Source: Bdellovibrionales bacterium (GTDB taxonomy: Bacteria; Bdellovibrionota; Bdellovibrionia; Bdellovibrionales; JAMPXM01). Taken from it: DNA of 64,000 nt. Below the pieces are notes generated by a model. It made no database searches. It was not told the DNA's origin and saw only the letters and a program-made list of their open reading frames with translations. How positions within the stretch are numbered: position 1 is the stretch's first letter; every line of letters starts with the position of its first letter. The stretch spans positions 744,001 through 808,000 of the forward strand of contig JADJOF010000001.1 in assembly GCA_016713885.1 (NCBI GenBank), in the 5' to 3' direction. The translations under genes and the position numbers were made by a program. Shown here piece by piece: positions 52,646-62,409 of the stretch.

Positions 52646-53341
52646 ATGGCAAAAATACTTGTAGTCGAAGACAATCTTGAAACCCAACTTCTTATCAAGC
52701 ACTCGCTTGCTCAACATGAGACGATCGTCGCGAAAGATCTTAAGGAGGCTGAGGGGTTGGTCTCAACGGGACCTTACGACATGGTTCTGCTTGATGTCCG
52801 GCTGCCCGACGGCGACGGCTTTCGCTTCTATTCTTCAATGCGGACGCGAGATGTGCTGATTAAGGTGCCTGTTATCTTCTTATCCGGATGCGACGCGCCT
52901 GAGGACGTTATTATGGGCTTAAGCCTTGGCGCCGACGACTACCTAACAAAGCCATTCAATCCGTTTGTTTTGAAGGCGAAGATCGATGCGAGATTGCGCT
53001 CTGCCAATCAACGTGCCGTGGCGTCTGAAAGAATTGAGATCGGCGATATCGTTTTGGACGCCCTCTCCCACCGCGCGTGGATTACAAAGAGTGGGAATGC
53101 AGAACCAGTGGATCTCACTCCAATCGAGTTCAAACTCCTTCTTCACCTTGTTCGCAGTCCCGATCGAATTTTTACCAGGGATCAACTCATTGAAAAACTT
53201 TGGGGCGTCGGCGTTGACATCAATGATCGAACCATTGATGCGCATGTCAGCAATCTTCGTAAGAAAATTAAGCAGGCCGAACACACCGTGGCGTCAATAT
53301 ACGGAACGGGGTACAGCCTGAGAAAGAACAAGTCGGCGTGA
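52646..53341 (+). CDS. OmpR/PhoB-type DNA-binding response regulator
   Basis: Receiver domain with phospho-acceptor Asp at about residue 50 (LLDVRLPDGDG) and the Lys in YLTKPFNP, then a winged-helix output: LTPIEFKLLLHLVRSPDRIFTRDQLIEKLWG and RTIDAHVSNLRKKI ... IYGTGYSL. 231 residues. Start at ATG 52646. Last base overlaps the following HPt gene (GTGA), so it is phosphorelay-coupled at the translation level. Confidence 0.93.
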   Translation: MAKILVVEDNLETQLLIKHSLAQHETIVAKDLKEAEGLVSTGPYDMVLLDVRLPDGDGFRFYSSMRTRDVLIKVPVIFLSGCDAPEDVIMGLSLGADDYLTKPFNPFVLKAKIDARLRSANQRAVASERIEIGDIVLDALSHRAWITKSGNAEPVDLTPIEFKLLLHLVRSPDRIFTRDQLIEKLWGVGVDINDRTIDAHVSNLRKKIKQAEHTVASIYGTGYSLRKNKSA

Positions 53342-53751
53342 ATGCGCGCGTTCTGTTGAACAAGAGTCGGCTCGAGCTGGCTCATCTTGACGATGTTATT
53401 CGAATTGAAGATGAAGCTCGGCATGGCGGCTTGGGCGACTCGGTCTTTATACGTTCACTTTTTCAAACATTTCTCGCTCATCGGGAACGCCGGCTCGACA
53501 ACTTGCTACAGGCTATTCACTCTGGAGATATGGGCGCGGTTCGAAGTCACTCACACGAACTGAAGTCGGCCTGTCTGGCGATTGGATGTGAACGGGCGGC
53601 CGCGATCAGTGGCAAAATTGAAGCCTTGGCGCGAGGCGATCGAAAAGTGAGATCACGGCGGCACTATCTGGTTGCTGTCTGGTACGAACGTTTGGCGACA
53701 GAGCTTGTCGAGCTGGACGCCGAGGTTCGCCGAACAATCAAGCTTCCTTAA
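53338..53751 (+). CDS. Stand-alone HPt (histidine phosphotransfer) protein
   Basis: 137 residues; four-helix HPt with phospho-accepting His in HSHELKSACLAIG (about residue 75). GTG start in a 4-bp overlap with the OmpR-type gene. It probably passes phosphate between the hybrid kinase and one of the receivers. Confidence 0.8.
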   Translation: MNARVLLNKSRLELAHLDDVIRIEDEARHGGLGDSVFIRSLFQTFLAHRERRLDNLLQAIHSGDMGAVRSHSHELKSACLAIGCERAAAISGKIEALARGDRKVRSRRHYLVAVWYERLATELVELDAEVRRTIKLP

Positions 53752-53796
53752 CCTTACGTTCAAAATGGATCAATAGATCCGGGCGACGATAGACGT

Positions 53797-54804
53797 ATGT
53801 ACAAATACGTCTACAGTTTCAAAATTCAAGATGACGATGAAAGTTACCAACCCGTTGTGCTAGTCACCGGATGCAGTTCCGGAATTGGCTTCGCTTTGGC
53901 GCGACATCTCATTGCCGAAACGAACTATCGTTTAGTTCTGACCGCTCGTGAGAAGAGCATCGGCGTTCTCCAGACTGAGTTTGTGGAATCCGATCGAGTG
54001 TGGATCCTTCCACTTGATATCGTAAGTGAAGAAAGCCGTCTTGCTGCGGTCAAAGAGATCTTTAAGCGATGGGGGCGGGTCGACGTTCTTATTAACAATG
54101 CCGGAATCAGCTACCGATCAGTTCTAGAAGAGATGTTGGATCGAGACGAGCTACTGCAAATGCAGACGAACTATCTGGGCCCCGTCAGTTTGATTCGACT
54201 CTTGCTGCCGCGAATGCGGCAAAATGGCAGAGGTAAAATTATCAACATCTCGTCCGTTAGCGGAATGTTAGCGATGCCAACGATGGCGTCGTATTCGGCC
54301 TCGAAGTTCGCTCTCGAAGGCGCTATGGAGGCGCTATGGTACGAAACGCGCCCGTTTGGAATCGATGTCGTTTTGGTGCAGCCAGGGTTTGTTCGTTCGC
54401 GCTCTCACGAACGGGTGAAGTACTCAGTTCGTTCCCGGGTCTCGAATAGCAATATGAGCAGCAAAGCTCGTCCCTACACGACCATGTATCGCTATATGGC
54501 GCATTTTATTGGTCGGATGATGAAGTATGGTCTTGCGACGCCAGACTCGATTGCTCACCTGGTGCTCTACGTGATTCGCACAAAGCAGCCACCGCTATGG
54601 GTTCCGGCTGCTTTCGATGCGGAGTTCTTTTACTACCTGAAAAGGTTTTTCCCGAGGCGCTTGGTCTTGCCTTTTTTCTACTGGTTTTTGCCGGGTTCTA
54701 AGAACTGGGGAAGTGGTTTCACCCGAAAGCGAAAGCGCCGATCGTTTCTGGGGCGAGTTTGGGATCGAGTGACAACTGCACGGGAGGAAAGTCATGTCAA
54801 TTAA
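53797..54804 (+). CDS. Short-chain dehydrogenase/reductase
   Basis: Classical SDR: cofactor loop TGCSSGIG, NNAG, catalytic Ser in ISSVSG and YSASK (Tyr and Lys). The C-terminal ~120 residues beyond the core are basic and aromatic (FFYYLKRFFPRR, FYWFLPG), possibly membrane-associated. It lies within the phosphorelay cluster and overlaps the next HPt gene by 11 bases. Substrate unknown. Confidence 0.88.
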   Translation: MYKYVYSFKIQDDDESYQPVVLVTGCSSGIGFALARHLIAETNYRLVLTAREKSIGVLQTEFVESDRVWILPLDIVSEESRLAAVKEIFKRWGRVDVLINNAGISYRSVLEEMLDRDELLQMQTNYLGPVSLIRLLLPRMRQNGRGKIINISSVSGMLAMPTMASYSASKFALEGAMEALWYETRPFGIDVVLVQPGFVRSRSHERVKYSVRSRVSNSNMSSKARPYTTMYRYMAHFIGRMMKYGLATPDSIAHLVLYVIRTKQPPLWVPAAFDAEFFYYLKRFFPRRLVLPFFYWFLPGSKNWGSGFTRKRKRRSFLGRVWDRVTTAREESHVN

Positions 54805-55159
54805 TTGGACTCAGATCGAAATGCTGACGCTACTCGAGGAGACGGCCGAAGAGTCGATTCTGCAAGAGATGATTTCAATTTACGAAACTCAAATGCCTGA
54901 GATCACTCAGCAGATTGAGGCCGCGATAAAGGCCGACGAATTCATAGAGGCATCTGAGTTTGCTCATAAACTAAAGTCGTCCGCGGGGAATCTTGGATTC
55001 TCAGATGTCGAGGCACGATGTCTTATGATTGAACGCGAAGCACGACGGAAAAGTGCAATTAACTACCTCAATGTCGTCGACGAAATTCGTTTTTATTCAC
55101 ACGAGGCTTTAGAGGAAGTTCGCCGCTACCTTGAGCGTCAAAGAGCAAACGCAGCGTAG
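54794..55159 (+). CDS. Stand-alone HPt protein (second)
   Basis: 121 residues. HPt core with FAHKLKSSAGNLGF, phospho-His at about residue 58, and flanking acidic helices. Starts inside the end of the SDR gene. Confidence 0.88.
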   Translation: MSINWTQIEMLTLLEETAEESILQEMISIYETQMPEITQQIEAAIKADEFIEASEFAHKLKSSAGNLGFSDVEARCLMIEREARRKSAINYLNVVDEIRFYSHEALEEVRRYLERQRANAA

Positions 55160-55173
55160 TATTTGGGGGCCAC

Positions 55174-56310
55174 ATGAAAGTTGGATCCGTTAGCTTAGTC
55201 GAAGGTGATCAACCTGAAGTCCTACGGGCAACTATCGAGGAGAAGGTTGAGGGCGGACGCTCCGCATTGGTTCTGTCGGGCGATGCTCTTGAGATGAGCA
55301 GTATGCAATGGGACTCGCTCGCGCAGATCGGAGGAAATGCCGTATTTGGAGGTGTGTTCCCCCAGGTGATCTACAACGGTCGAAATCTTGAACGGGCAAG
55401 TATTGTTATTGGCCTCGATGAAAAGCCAGCGACAATGCTCATTGCAGGTCTTGATGATCCGGGCACTTCCTTTGAAGAGCAGTTGCGAAATGCTCCGGCT
55501 GAAATCGTCGATGCCGAGAGTTTGATTATCATCGTTGACGGTCTTTCTCCTCGGATATCGGACTTCATTGAGGCGGTGTATGACGCCTTTGGTCCGGAGA
55601 AGCACTACATCGGTGGAGGCGCCGGGTCGCTCTCGTTTATGCCAAAGCCCTGTGTGATTGGAGACGGGCGGATTCGAAAAGGCGAGGCGATTCTGATCGC
55701 GATAGACGTGAAGATTCCGGTAGGACTTCAGCATGGGTGGAAAAAAATTGCTGGCCCCTTTGTCGTAACTGCGGCGGAAAAAAACATGGTGACCGAGCTC
55801 GACTATGCGCCGGCTTATGATGTTTACAAAGAGGCGATCTGGTTGAGTTCGGGCGTTGAACTCACGCGCGAATCATTTTTTGAAATTGCAAAGGGCTTTC
55901 CTTTTGGAATTGAGCGAGTTGACGGCTCTGTTCTGGTGCGAGATCCGGTGACGGTTCTTGATACCCGGCTGGTCTGTGTCGGCGAGCTGCCGATGAATTC
56001 GGTTGTTTATCTATTGGAGGGGACGGCCGACAATCTTGTGGCGGCCGCGACAGAAGGCGCAAGAGAAGTATTGCGATCAAAAGAACTTCGACGAGTGCGT
56101 GTCATGCCATTTCTGATCGATTGTATTAGTCGGGTATTATTTCTGGGCGATGACTTTGCGCGCGAGTTGGATGCCGTTCGGCAGGCTCAACGAAGTGGTG
56201 GTCAGCCCATTGTCGGTGTGCTCACTCTAGGAGAGATAGCGAACAATGGAAGTCACGCGCTCGAGTTTCACAATAAAACGTTTGTACTAACAGGGATACG
56301 TGCCGCATGA
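55174..56310 (+). CDS. FIST-domain sensor protein
   Basis: 378 residues matching FIST N and C domains: VFGGVFPQVIYNG, HYIGGGAGSLSF, VGLQHGWKKIAGPFVVT and the C-terminal block with IVGVLTLGEIANNG. FIST proteins are proposed small-ligand sensors that feed histidine kinases. Its stop overlaps the ATG of the hybrid kinase (ATGA), so the two are made together. Confidence 0.9.
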   Translation: MKVGSVSLVEGDQPEVLRATIEEKVEGGRSALVLSGDALEMSSMQWDSLAQIGGNAVFGGVFPQVIYNGRNLERASIVIGLDEKPATMLIAGLDDPGTSFEEQLRNAPAEIVDAESLIIIVDGLSPRISDFIEAVYDAFGPEKHYIGGGAGSLSFMPKPCVIGDGRIRKGEAILIAIDVKIPVGLQHGWKKIAGPFVVTAAEKNMVTELDYAPAYDVYKEAIWLSSGVELTRESFFEIAKGFPFGIERVDGSVLVRDPVTVLDTRLVCVGELPMNSVVYLLEGTADNLVAAATEGAREVLRSKELRRVRVMPFLIDCISRVLFLGDDFARELDAVRQAQRSGGQPIVGVLTLGEIANNGSHALEFHNKTFVLTGIRAA

Positions 56311-57950
56311 ATTCGCCCTCAAGTCTACTTTTGACGATGCAGTACGAGCTGGCCTTGTCGATAGGACAAAGCCTTGATCTAGACAAGATGTTGAAGACCT
56401 TTCTTATCGCTGTTTGTCAGCGCCTATCATGTACGAGTGCGCACGTGAAGTTCGCGAGTCACGATATGGATGTGATGAAGGCCGGTGCGGGCTTTGTCTC
56501 TTATCCACGTTCAACAGATAATTGGTTTGAAGCGCTGTTATGGCGCCAGCCTTTAGGTAGTGGCTACTTTGAGTGTGACAAACGCCACTGTTGGAGTATT
56601 CCAATGGACCGCGGTCGTACTCTGGTGATGGTCAGCCGTGACAACAATATAGCGCCGGAGTTTATCAAGGCCCTGCAGCCAATTCTTGCTCGGCTCAGTC
56701 GATCGATCGACGGCTGTATTCACTACCAGATGGTGAATCGTATGAAAGAAGAATCGGCCTCAAGAGAGCGTGAATTGTTGGAAGCAAAAGAGGCTGCCGA
56801 AGAGTCGAATCGTGCGAAGAGCGAGTTCTTGGCCAATATGAGCCACGAGCTGAGGACGCCGATGAATGGGATTCTGGGAATGGCGCAAATTGTTGAAGAA
56901 TCGGCGCTAGATCCGGCTCTTCGCGAGAACATCAATATTATTCGACGTTCTGCGGATTCACTCCTATCAATTCTGAACGACATTTTGGATTTTTCGAAAA
57001 TCGAAGCCGGCAAGTTTACTTTTGAGTCGATCGCTTTCGATCTGATTGAAGAGCTGGATGAGTTTTTCTCGATCTCGAAGATGAATGCCTCTCGCAACGA
57101 TATTGAGTTTGCTGTTGAAGTTGATCCGGCCTTCCCGAAACTCCTTTTGGGCGACCCCTTGCGTATGAAACAGATCGTGATGAATTTGGTTTCTAACGCG
57201 CTCAAGTTTACGGAGTACGGCGGTGTCTACCTGCATTTTCGCGAAGTCTCGGTGGCGTTTGATGAGCAGGAGCGTCCCGTACACAATATTGTCGTCGAGG
57301 TTCGTGACACAGGTGTCGGCATCAGCGAGGAAAAGTTGGGTGTGATCTTTACGCCGTTCTCGCAAGCCGACAATTCAATGACGCGTAAGTTTGGCGGTAC
57401 GGGTTTGGGCCTTGCAATCGTCAATCAGCTGGCACGGATGATGGGCGGACGAGTGAGCGTCGAGAGTCGAGAGGGTGTGGGATCAGTTTTCCGGCTTCAT
57501 GTTGGTCTTGTCGAGGCGCCGGCGCCCCAGCGGCAACAGGCTCGACCGGAAGTTGATATCGACGTCTTCATACCGCCGCAGCGGGTGCTTGTTGCCGAGG
57601 ACAACGTTATCAATCAGAAGATCATCGAAGCGCTTTTAAAAAAGATGGGGCATCGAGTGGATCTCGCGGACGATGGAGAGAAGGCCGTCGAGAAGTATCG
57701 AACTAATCGCTACGACTTGGTTCTGATGGATATTCAGATGCCAGTCTTGAACGGCTACCAGGCGACGGCGATCCTCAGAGAAATTCAACGCGATCGCAAC
57801 GAGGCAACTCCGATCATCGCGTTAACGGCGCACGCGATGAAGGGCGACAGAGAAAAGTGTCTTCGAAATGGGCTAGACGACTATCTGTCTAAGCCTATTG
57901 TCATCAACGAACTGCGGTCGGTGCTGGCCCATCATGCCCGCGCCGCCTAG
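56307..57950 (+). CDS. Hybrid histidine kinase
   Basis: 547 residues: a short N-terminal GAF-like region (1-150), a coiled coil, HisKA with phospho-His in FLANMSHELRTPMNGILG (about 178), HATPase (N box MNLVSNALKFTEYG, G boxes DTGVGISEEKL and GGTGLGLAI) and a receiver with Asp in VLMDIQMPVLNGYQ (about 473). No membrane segment, so it is cytoplasmic and likely listens to the FIST partner; the two HPt proteins could pass its phosphate on. Confidence 0.93.
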   Translation: MNSPSSLLLTMQYELALSIGQSLDLDKMLKTFLIAVCQRLSCTSAHVKFASHDMDVMKAGAGFVSYPRSTDNWFEALLWRQPLGSGYFECDKRHCWSIPMDRGRTLVMVSRDNNIAPEFIKALQPILARLSRSIDGCIHYQMVNRMKEESASRERELLEAKEAAEESNRAKSEFLANMSHELRTPMNGILGMAQIVEESALDPALRENINIIRRSADSLLSILNDILDFSKIEAGKFTFESIAFDLIEELDEFFSISKMNASRNDIEFAVEVDPAFPKLLLGDPLRMKQIVMNLVSNALKFTEYGGVYLHFREVSVAFDEQERPVHNIVVEVRDTGVGISEEKLGVIFTPFSQADNSMTRKFGGTGLGLAIVNQLARMMGGRVSVESREGVGSVFRLHVGLVEAPAPQRQQARPEVDIDVFIPPQRVLVAEDNVINQKIIEALLKKMGHRVDLADDGEKAVEKYRTNRYDLVLMDIQMPVLNGYQATAILREIQRDRNEATPIIALTAHAMKGDREKCLRNGLDDYLSKPIVINELRSVLAHHARAA

Positions 57951-59337
57951 TCGAGGCCAAGCGCCATTTCGTGAGCGAGTGGTCGGCGATGTGCGCGGAA
58001 GTAGGTTCGCGGAGAATAGCCGAAGAGATCACTGAGCTTCGGCATATAAACGCAAGCATATCGGTCGACCTGGTTGGCAAAGTATGACTCTTCGTTGCCG
58101 GCGCGCATGATCTCGCCCCAGTGTGGATTGAACACGCCTTGCTGTTTTTTGATCAGCGATGAAATCGTCTTATCGATTTCAGAAATTTGATTTTGCAAAT
58201 CGGGAGAGCGCGATTCCTCTGAGTCTTTTCCGGATTCAATTTTGCGGTGATCTGGTCGACCAGAATTTTTTCGAGTGGCTCTTTTTTATCCATCAAGACG
58301 CGAATCTCTGCCGAGCACGGCTGTGCTTTCTTGTAATTCTCGATTTCGCTGTCGAGTTCTTCAACGACAAGCGCTGTTCTCCAGTTGCAGTCTTTTTTCA
58401 AACGCAGGATGTCGCCATAGATATGATCGCCAATATAGAGAATGTCGTCGCCTTCGACGCCAAGATCCTTTGCAAACTTCGTTGCTCCGCCGCCTTGATA
58501 AATACCGGGTCTGAGCGCCTCGTCGTAGTTGGTCATGGAGCCGGTGACGGGATCTACTTTCAAGAAGCGCAAGTTATCCCAGAAGAAGCGAGGTTTTTGC
58601 GCGAGTGTCACCACGTATTCAAAAAGCTCTGTCCAATCTTTGTGGTCTTTGAGGAACGGGTTGATGGCATAGTCGAGCAGAAGCTTACTATAGGCGAAGT
58701 CAGAGTTGGTGACGATGAAGAACTTCTTATCGTGCTGCTTGAAGCGCTCGATTCCGCGAACGACATCGGGGTCTTTGATGATGTATTTCTCGAGGTTACG
58801 TGCGACCTCGCCCTTCAGCGAACCATCGCGGTGTGAAAGATCGAGCATTTCGACGACGTCATGCGAGATCGTATCGTAGTCGGGCATTGTATCGCGGCCT
58901 TCGGCGTCTTTCAGCTCCACCAGTTGTGCGAAAAGCGTCGCCACACTCAGCGAAAAAGCGGTGTCGATGGCCGTATAGCTGTGCGAGTCCGAGAGGTCGA
59001 TGTAAGTCGACTTGTAGAGTTTCTGCTGTTGCTGGAAGTCGATAGGTTTAGTGCCGTGATAACTGGCGCGGATGGCGCCGTGGCGACTGACCTTTAGAAG
59101 ATTGCCTTTCTTCTTGTCGATGACCAGACCTCGAATCGCGAGATCCATGTGGAAGGGGAGATTGCGCACGGCCTCGGGGTAATGTTTTTGTGAAACGAGT
59201 TTTTCACACATTGTTTTGTGCGAGAGCTCTTCAAACGCGTGGCTATGGTAGCGCACCAGCGTGTGGTCCATGTCGAGACCGATGTATTTGATTTTTCGCA
59301 TATTGAGCGTGCGATTGATGAAGACTTTAACAGACAT
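57947..59337 (-). CDS. HAD-superfamily 5'-nucleotidase (cN-II type), interrupted by a one-base deletion
   Basis: Hydrolyses purine nucleoside monophosphates. The main piece (59337-58153) has the HAD motif GLDMDHTLVRY, FFIVTNSDFAY and GDDILYIGDHIYGDIL. The frame then leaves the family; the other frame gives LQNQISEIDKTISSLIKKQ and FNPHWGEIMRAG ... YFANQVDRYACVYMPKLSDL to 57947, the normal end of this family. Adding one C at about 58201 (plus strand) restores a 463-residue protein. Convergent with the hybrid kinase, overlapping by four bases. Confidence 0.88.
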
Positions 59338-59447
59338 GATATGGACCCTTTCGGGCGAGCCACCATTTGTTGATAGAGAATGCGGCGACTCGCGAAGTTT
59401 CAGAAAACACGGTTTTTAAGAATTTTTCTACTGGAAGGCAGGGGTGA

Positions 59448-60044
59448 CTAACGCTTCGCATCCTGGTGTTTGGTGACAAAGGCCTTTAATTCGCTCTCCG
59501 TCGTTTCCCCATTCAGCATCGCCCGGATCTCTCCGGTGTCGGTCACAAGAAAGGTTGCCGGCAACGTCATCGACCACGGCGTCTTGAGTGACTCGGTGAG
59601 TTTTTGCCATTCCGTGATAAACTCGTCCTGCGCACCAGCAATGAGCGATGTTTGAAAGTTCGCTTTACTCTCACCGAGGAAGGCGCGAACACTTTCGACA
59701 TCGGATTCATTGTCAGCTGAGACGAGAAACAGCGGAGCATTGCCGGTTTGGGCGAACTTGGCGAGCTCTGGCATTTCCGCCCGACAGGGTTCGCACCAAG
59801 TCGCCCAGATATTGACGACAGAGAGTTTGGCGCCCCGAGCGGCCATCTCTTTTAATATCCATTCGCGAATTTGCGGAAACTTCAGCATGTGTGGCGCAGG
59901 CACTGCCGTCGCATGGTTTGCGGGCGCGGGTGGCGACGCGTCTTTTCTGTTGAGAACCATCAACGTCAGCACGAGCACCGTGCCGATGATGAGGGCGAGC
60001 GTGATGACAATAAGCGATTTTCCAGAGACTTTGTTTTCTTTCAT
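59448..60044 (-). CDS. Membrane-anchored thioredoxin-like protein (TlpA/ResA type)
   Basis: 198 residues: one N-terminal helix (LIVITLALIIGTVLVLTLMV), then a thioredoxin fold with the redox motif in IWATWCEPCRAEMPEL and the cis-Pro in MTLPATFLV. Probably a periplasmic reductant, e.g. for cytochrome c maturation or thiol quality control. Divergent from the helicase. Confidence 0.9.
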   Translation of the reverse strand: MKENKVSGKSLIVITLALIIGTVLVLTLMVLNRKDASPPAPANHATAVPAPHMLKFPQIREWILKEMAARGAKLSVVNIWATWCEPCRAEMPELAKFAQTGNAPLFLVSADNESDVESVRAFLGESKANFQTSLIAGAQDEFITEWQKLTESLKTPWSMTLPATFLVTDTGEIRAMLNGETTESELKAFVTKHQDAKR

Positions 60045-60089
60045 CCTTGAATTGACATTACTGAAGCGGGGAACCGATTGTCGAGAACG

Positions 60090-61397
60090 ATGAGCGACTC
60101 ACCACTTGATAAATCTCTTCTCGAAGTCCGCGTGCCCACCGGTTTGACGCCATGTCAAAGCCAAGCCTTTGCGGCGCTCACAACTGAGCGTTCGCCCGGG
60201 CGCTTTGCCAACGTTTTTGTGACTGGTGGCGCCGGAAGCGGCAAGTCGTATCTTATCCGTCAATTTCTTCGCGGAATTGATCTTCGTGAGTATCCGATTT
60301 TGGCTTCAACCGGAGCGGCCGCTGTTCTGGTTGGTGGGCGCACATTCCATTCGTTTTTTGGACTGGGAATTTTGGAGGGCGGTCCGGAAGCAACCGTTGA
60401 ACGGGCTTGCCGCAACCGACAGGTCACGCGTCGATTGAAGCAGATGAAGGGCTTTATTGTCGACGAGGTCTCGATGCTCGCTGGTCCTGTTTTGCGTGTT
60501 GCTGAGGTCATCGCTCGTCGGGTCCGCGACAGCGATTTGCCCTGGGGTGGACTGCGCGTTGTCGCTGTTGGCGATTTCGCACAATTGCCGCCGGTTGAGC
60601 GCGATCCGGCTCGTGGTGGCGGCTGGGCCTTTATCGATCCGGTTTGGGAGTGGACTCAGTTCGAGAATCAAATTCTCCGCACGCAGGTGCGCTGTCAGGA
60701 TCCGCAGTATATGTCGGTGTTAGCGAAAATTCGTGTCGGCGTTGTCGATGATGAAGTCACTGAATATTTGAACGAGCGCACTGGTCCCGTCGAAGTGGAG
60801 TTTGAGGGCACAAGGCTTTTTCCGCGGCGCGATCAGACGGAACTCTTCAATTCGCGCCGTCTTGCTGATCTTCCAGGTAAGGTCCATTCAATCGAAACTC
60901 TTGAGGCCGGTGATAAGCGCGCCATTGAGACGTTGCGCAAGCAGGCGCCCATCGGTCCCGTTCTGGAAATCAAAGAGGGGGCGCTGGTGATGATTCGCCA
61001 GAACGATCCTATGGGCCGCTGGGTGAACGGAACCACCGGCCACATCCGACGTATCCAGGCACAGAAGTTACAGATTGAACTTCTCAACGGTCGCCTGATT
61101 GAGCTTGAGAAATCCGCGTTTTCTCTTCTCGGTGCCGAGGGCGATCCGGTCGCGACACTCACGAACTTTCCGGTGAATTTGGCGTGGGCATCGACGATTC
61201 ACAAAGCTCAAGGCGCTACGCTTGATCGTATGGCGGTCGATCTTTCGCGCCTCTGGGAGCCCGGCCAAGCCTACGTCGCACTGTCGCGATTGACGTCGGG
61301 TTCGGAGCTTCGCATCGCTCGTTGGGACGCGGGCTCTATTCGCACTGACCAGCAGGTTCGTGATTTCTACGAGGCCTCATCGGCCGACGTGCGTTGA
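60090..61397 (+). CDS. Pif1-like superfamily 1B DNA helicase
   Basis: 435 residues. Walker A GGAGSGKS (about 46-53), Walker B FIVDEVSML, motif III GDFAQLPPV, a middle domain with RRDQTELFN, and the C-terminal motifs STIHKAQGATLD and AYVALSRLTS. Lacks extra N- or C-terminal domains. Helps with DNA repair or replication through structures. The ATG at 60090 is used; an in-frame TTG lies 12 bases upstream. Confidence 0.9.
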   Translation: MSDSPLDKSLLEVRVPTGLTPCQSQAFAALTTERSPGRFANVFVTGGAGSGKSYLIRQFLRGIDLREYPILASTGAAAVLVGGRTFHSFFGLGILEGGPEATVERACRNRQVTRRLKQMKGFIVDEVSMLAGPVLRVAEVIARRVRDSDLPWGGLRVVAVGDFAQLPPVERDPARGGGWAFIDPVWEWTQFENQILRTQVRCQDPQYMSVLAKIRVGVVDDEVTEYLNERTGPVEVEFEGTRLFPRRDQTELFNSRRLADLPGKVHSIETLEAGDKRAIETLRKQAPIGPVLEIKEGALVMIRQNDPMGRWVNGTTGHIRRIQAQKLQIELLNGRLIELEKSAFSLLGAEGDPVATLTNFPVNLAWASTIHKAQGATLDRMAVDLSRLWEPGQAYVALSRLTSGSELRIARWDAGSIRTDQQVRDFYEASSADVR

Positions 61398-61520
61398 ACA
61401 GACGCGAGCTTTGAGCTTGAATTTCAGCAATGATTTCAAATGACGCACCGCTTTCTGGGCGGCAAAGGTGGGCGATCCGGGCGGCGTAAAGTCGCCGAAT
61501 ATTCTTCATATGTTTTGCAA

Positions 61521-61539
61521 TTGGAACACCTTGTTCCAA
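61521..61539. promoter_or_regulatory. Perfect 8-bp inverted repeat upstream of the TIGR02147 gene
   Basis: TTGGAACACCTTGTTCCAA is a perfect palindrome with a 3-base centre, 43 bases upstream of the chosen ATG at 61582. A good candidate for an autoregulatory operator. Confidence 0.5.
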
Positions 61540-61581
61540 TTGGACTCGACAGCCGAGTGGGGCGTCCGATACACCAATGGC

Positions 61582-62409
61582 ATGGATCAAGAAAAGCGAT
61601 CGATATTTGAGTTCCAAACCGTACCGGAGTTTCTCGCCTACGAGCTTGAGGCCCGGATTCGCACCAACCCACGCTATTCACTGCGGGCGCTTGCAAAGCA
61701 TTTGACGATGAGCCCTGGCGAACTGAGCGAAATCATTCGCGGCAAGCGAGCGCTGAGCTTGAAGGTCGCGCAGAAGATCGCACAAGCACTCGAGATGAGC
61801 CCGGCTGAGTTTCGGCAGCTCCTGGCGTTGGCTGCAACCCGAGTCGCGGCGACGGCGATGCCGCTCAAAGCCGAATGGCAGAATCGGCAAAACCTTGATG
61901 AGGACCGGTTCCGCCTCGTTTCGGATTGGTGGTGTTTTTCAATTCTCAATTTTGCTGAATGCGCTGGTTTTGAGTGGGACGCGAATGTCATTAGTCGGGG
62001 ACTTGGCATTACGGCCTTCGAGGCGCGCCAGGCAATGGAACGTCTTGAGCGCTTGGCTCTGGTGGTGAAGACATCGCCAAAGACGGTACATGTCGCGCAT
62101 GACTTTGTTGAGCATCTCACCAATGTTCCGTCGACGGCGATTCGACGCTATCACCGCAGTTTGCTTGAAAAGGCCATTGCGGCTCTCGATGAGCAGGCGA
62201 TGGAGGAGCGCGATATCACTGGCGTTGGGATGGCTATTGATCAGCGTGACCTTCCGGCAATGAAATCTGAGATCGCTGAGTTTCAAGACCGTTTGATGGC
62301 TAAATACGCCAAAGGAACTGGGTCGGCTCGCCGCCGTCGCAAGGCAACGGCGGTCTATCAACTCGAAATGGCATTGTATCGTCTGACTCAGAAGGAGCAG
62401 GACCAATGA
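61582..62409 (+). CDS. TIGR02147-family protein (putative transcriptional regulator)
   Basis: 275 residues. N-terminal XRE-like helices (LRALAKHLTMSPGELSEIIRGKRALSL and KVAQKIAQAL), a central WWCFSILNFAEC block, a winged-helix-like part and the family end RRYHRSLLEKAIAALDEQ with DITGVGMAIDQRDLPAMKSEI. ATG 61582 is used since homology starts there; the longer frame spans the palindrome. The stop overlaps the next exported-protein gene (ATGA). Confidence 0.85.
   Translation: MDQEKRSIFEFQTVPEFLAYELEARIRTNPRYSLRALAKHLTMSPGELSEIIRGKRALSLKVAQKIAQALEMSPAEFRQLLALAATRVAATAMPLKAEWQNRQNLDEDRFRLVSDWWCFSILNFAECAGFEWDANVISRGLGITAFEARQAMERLERLALVVKTSPKTVHVAHDFVEHLTNVPSTAIRRYHRSLLEKAIAALDEQAMEERDITGVGMAIDQRDLPAMKSEIAEFQDRLMAKYAKGTGSARRRRKATAVYQLEMALYRLTQKEQDQ

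Noticed and set aside
55222..55734. 170-codon antisense frame in the FIST gene
   Set aside because: Shadow frame without support; the FIST reading frame shows clear family motifs.
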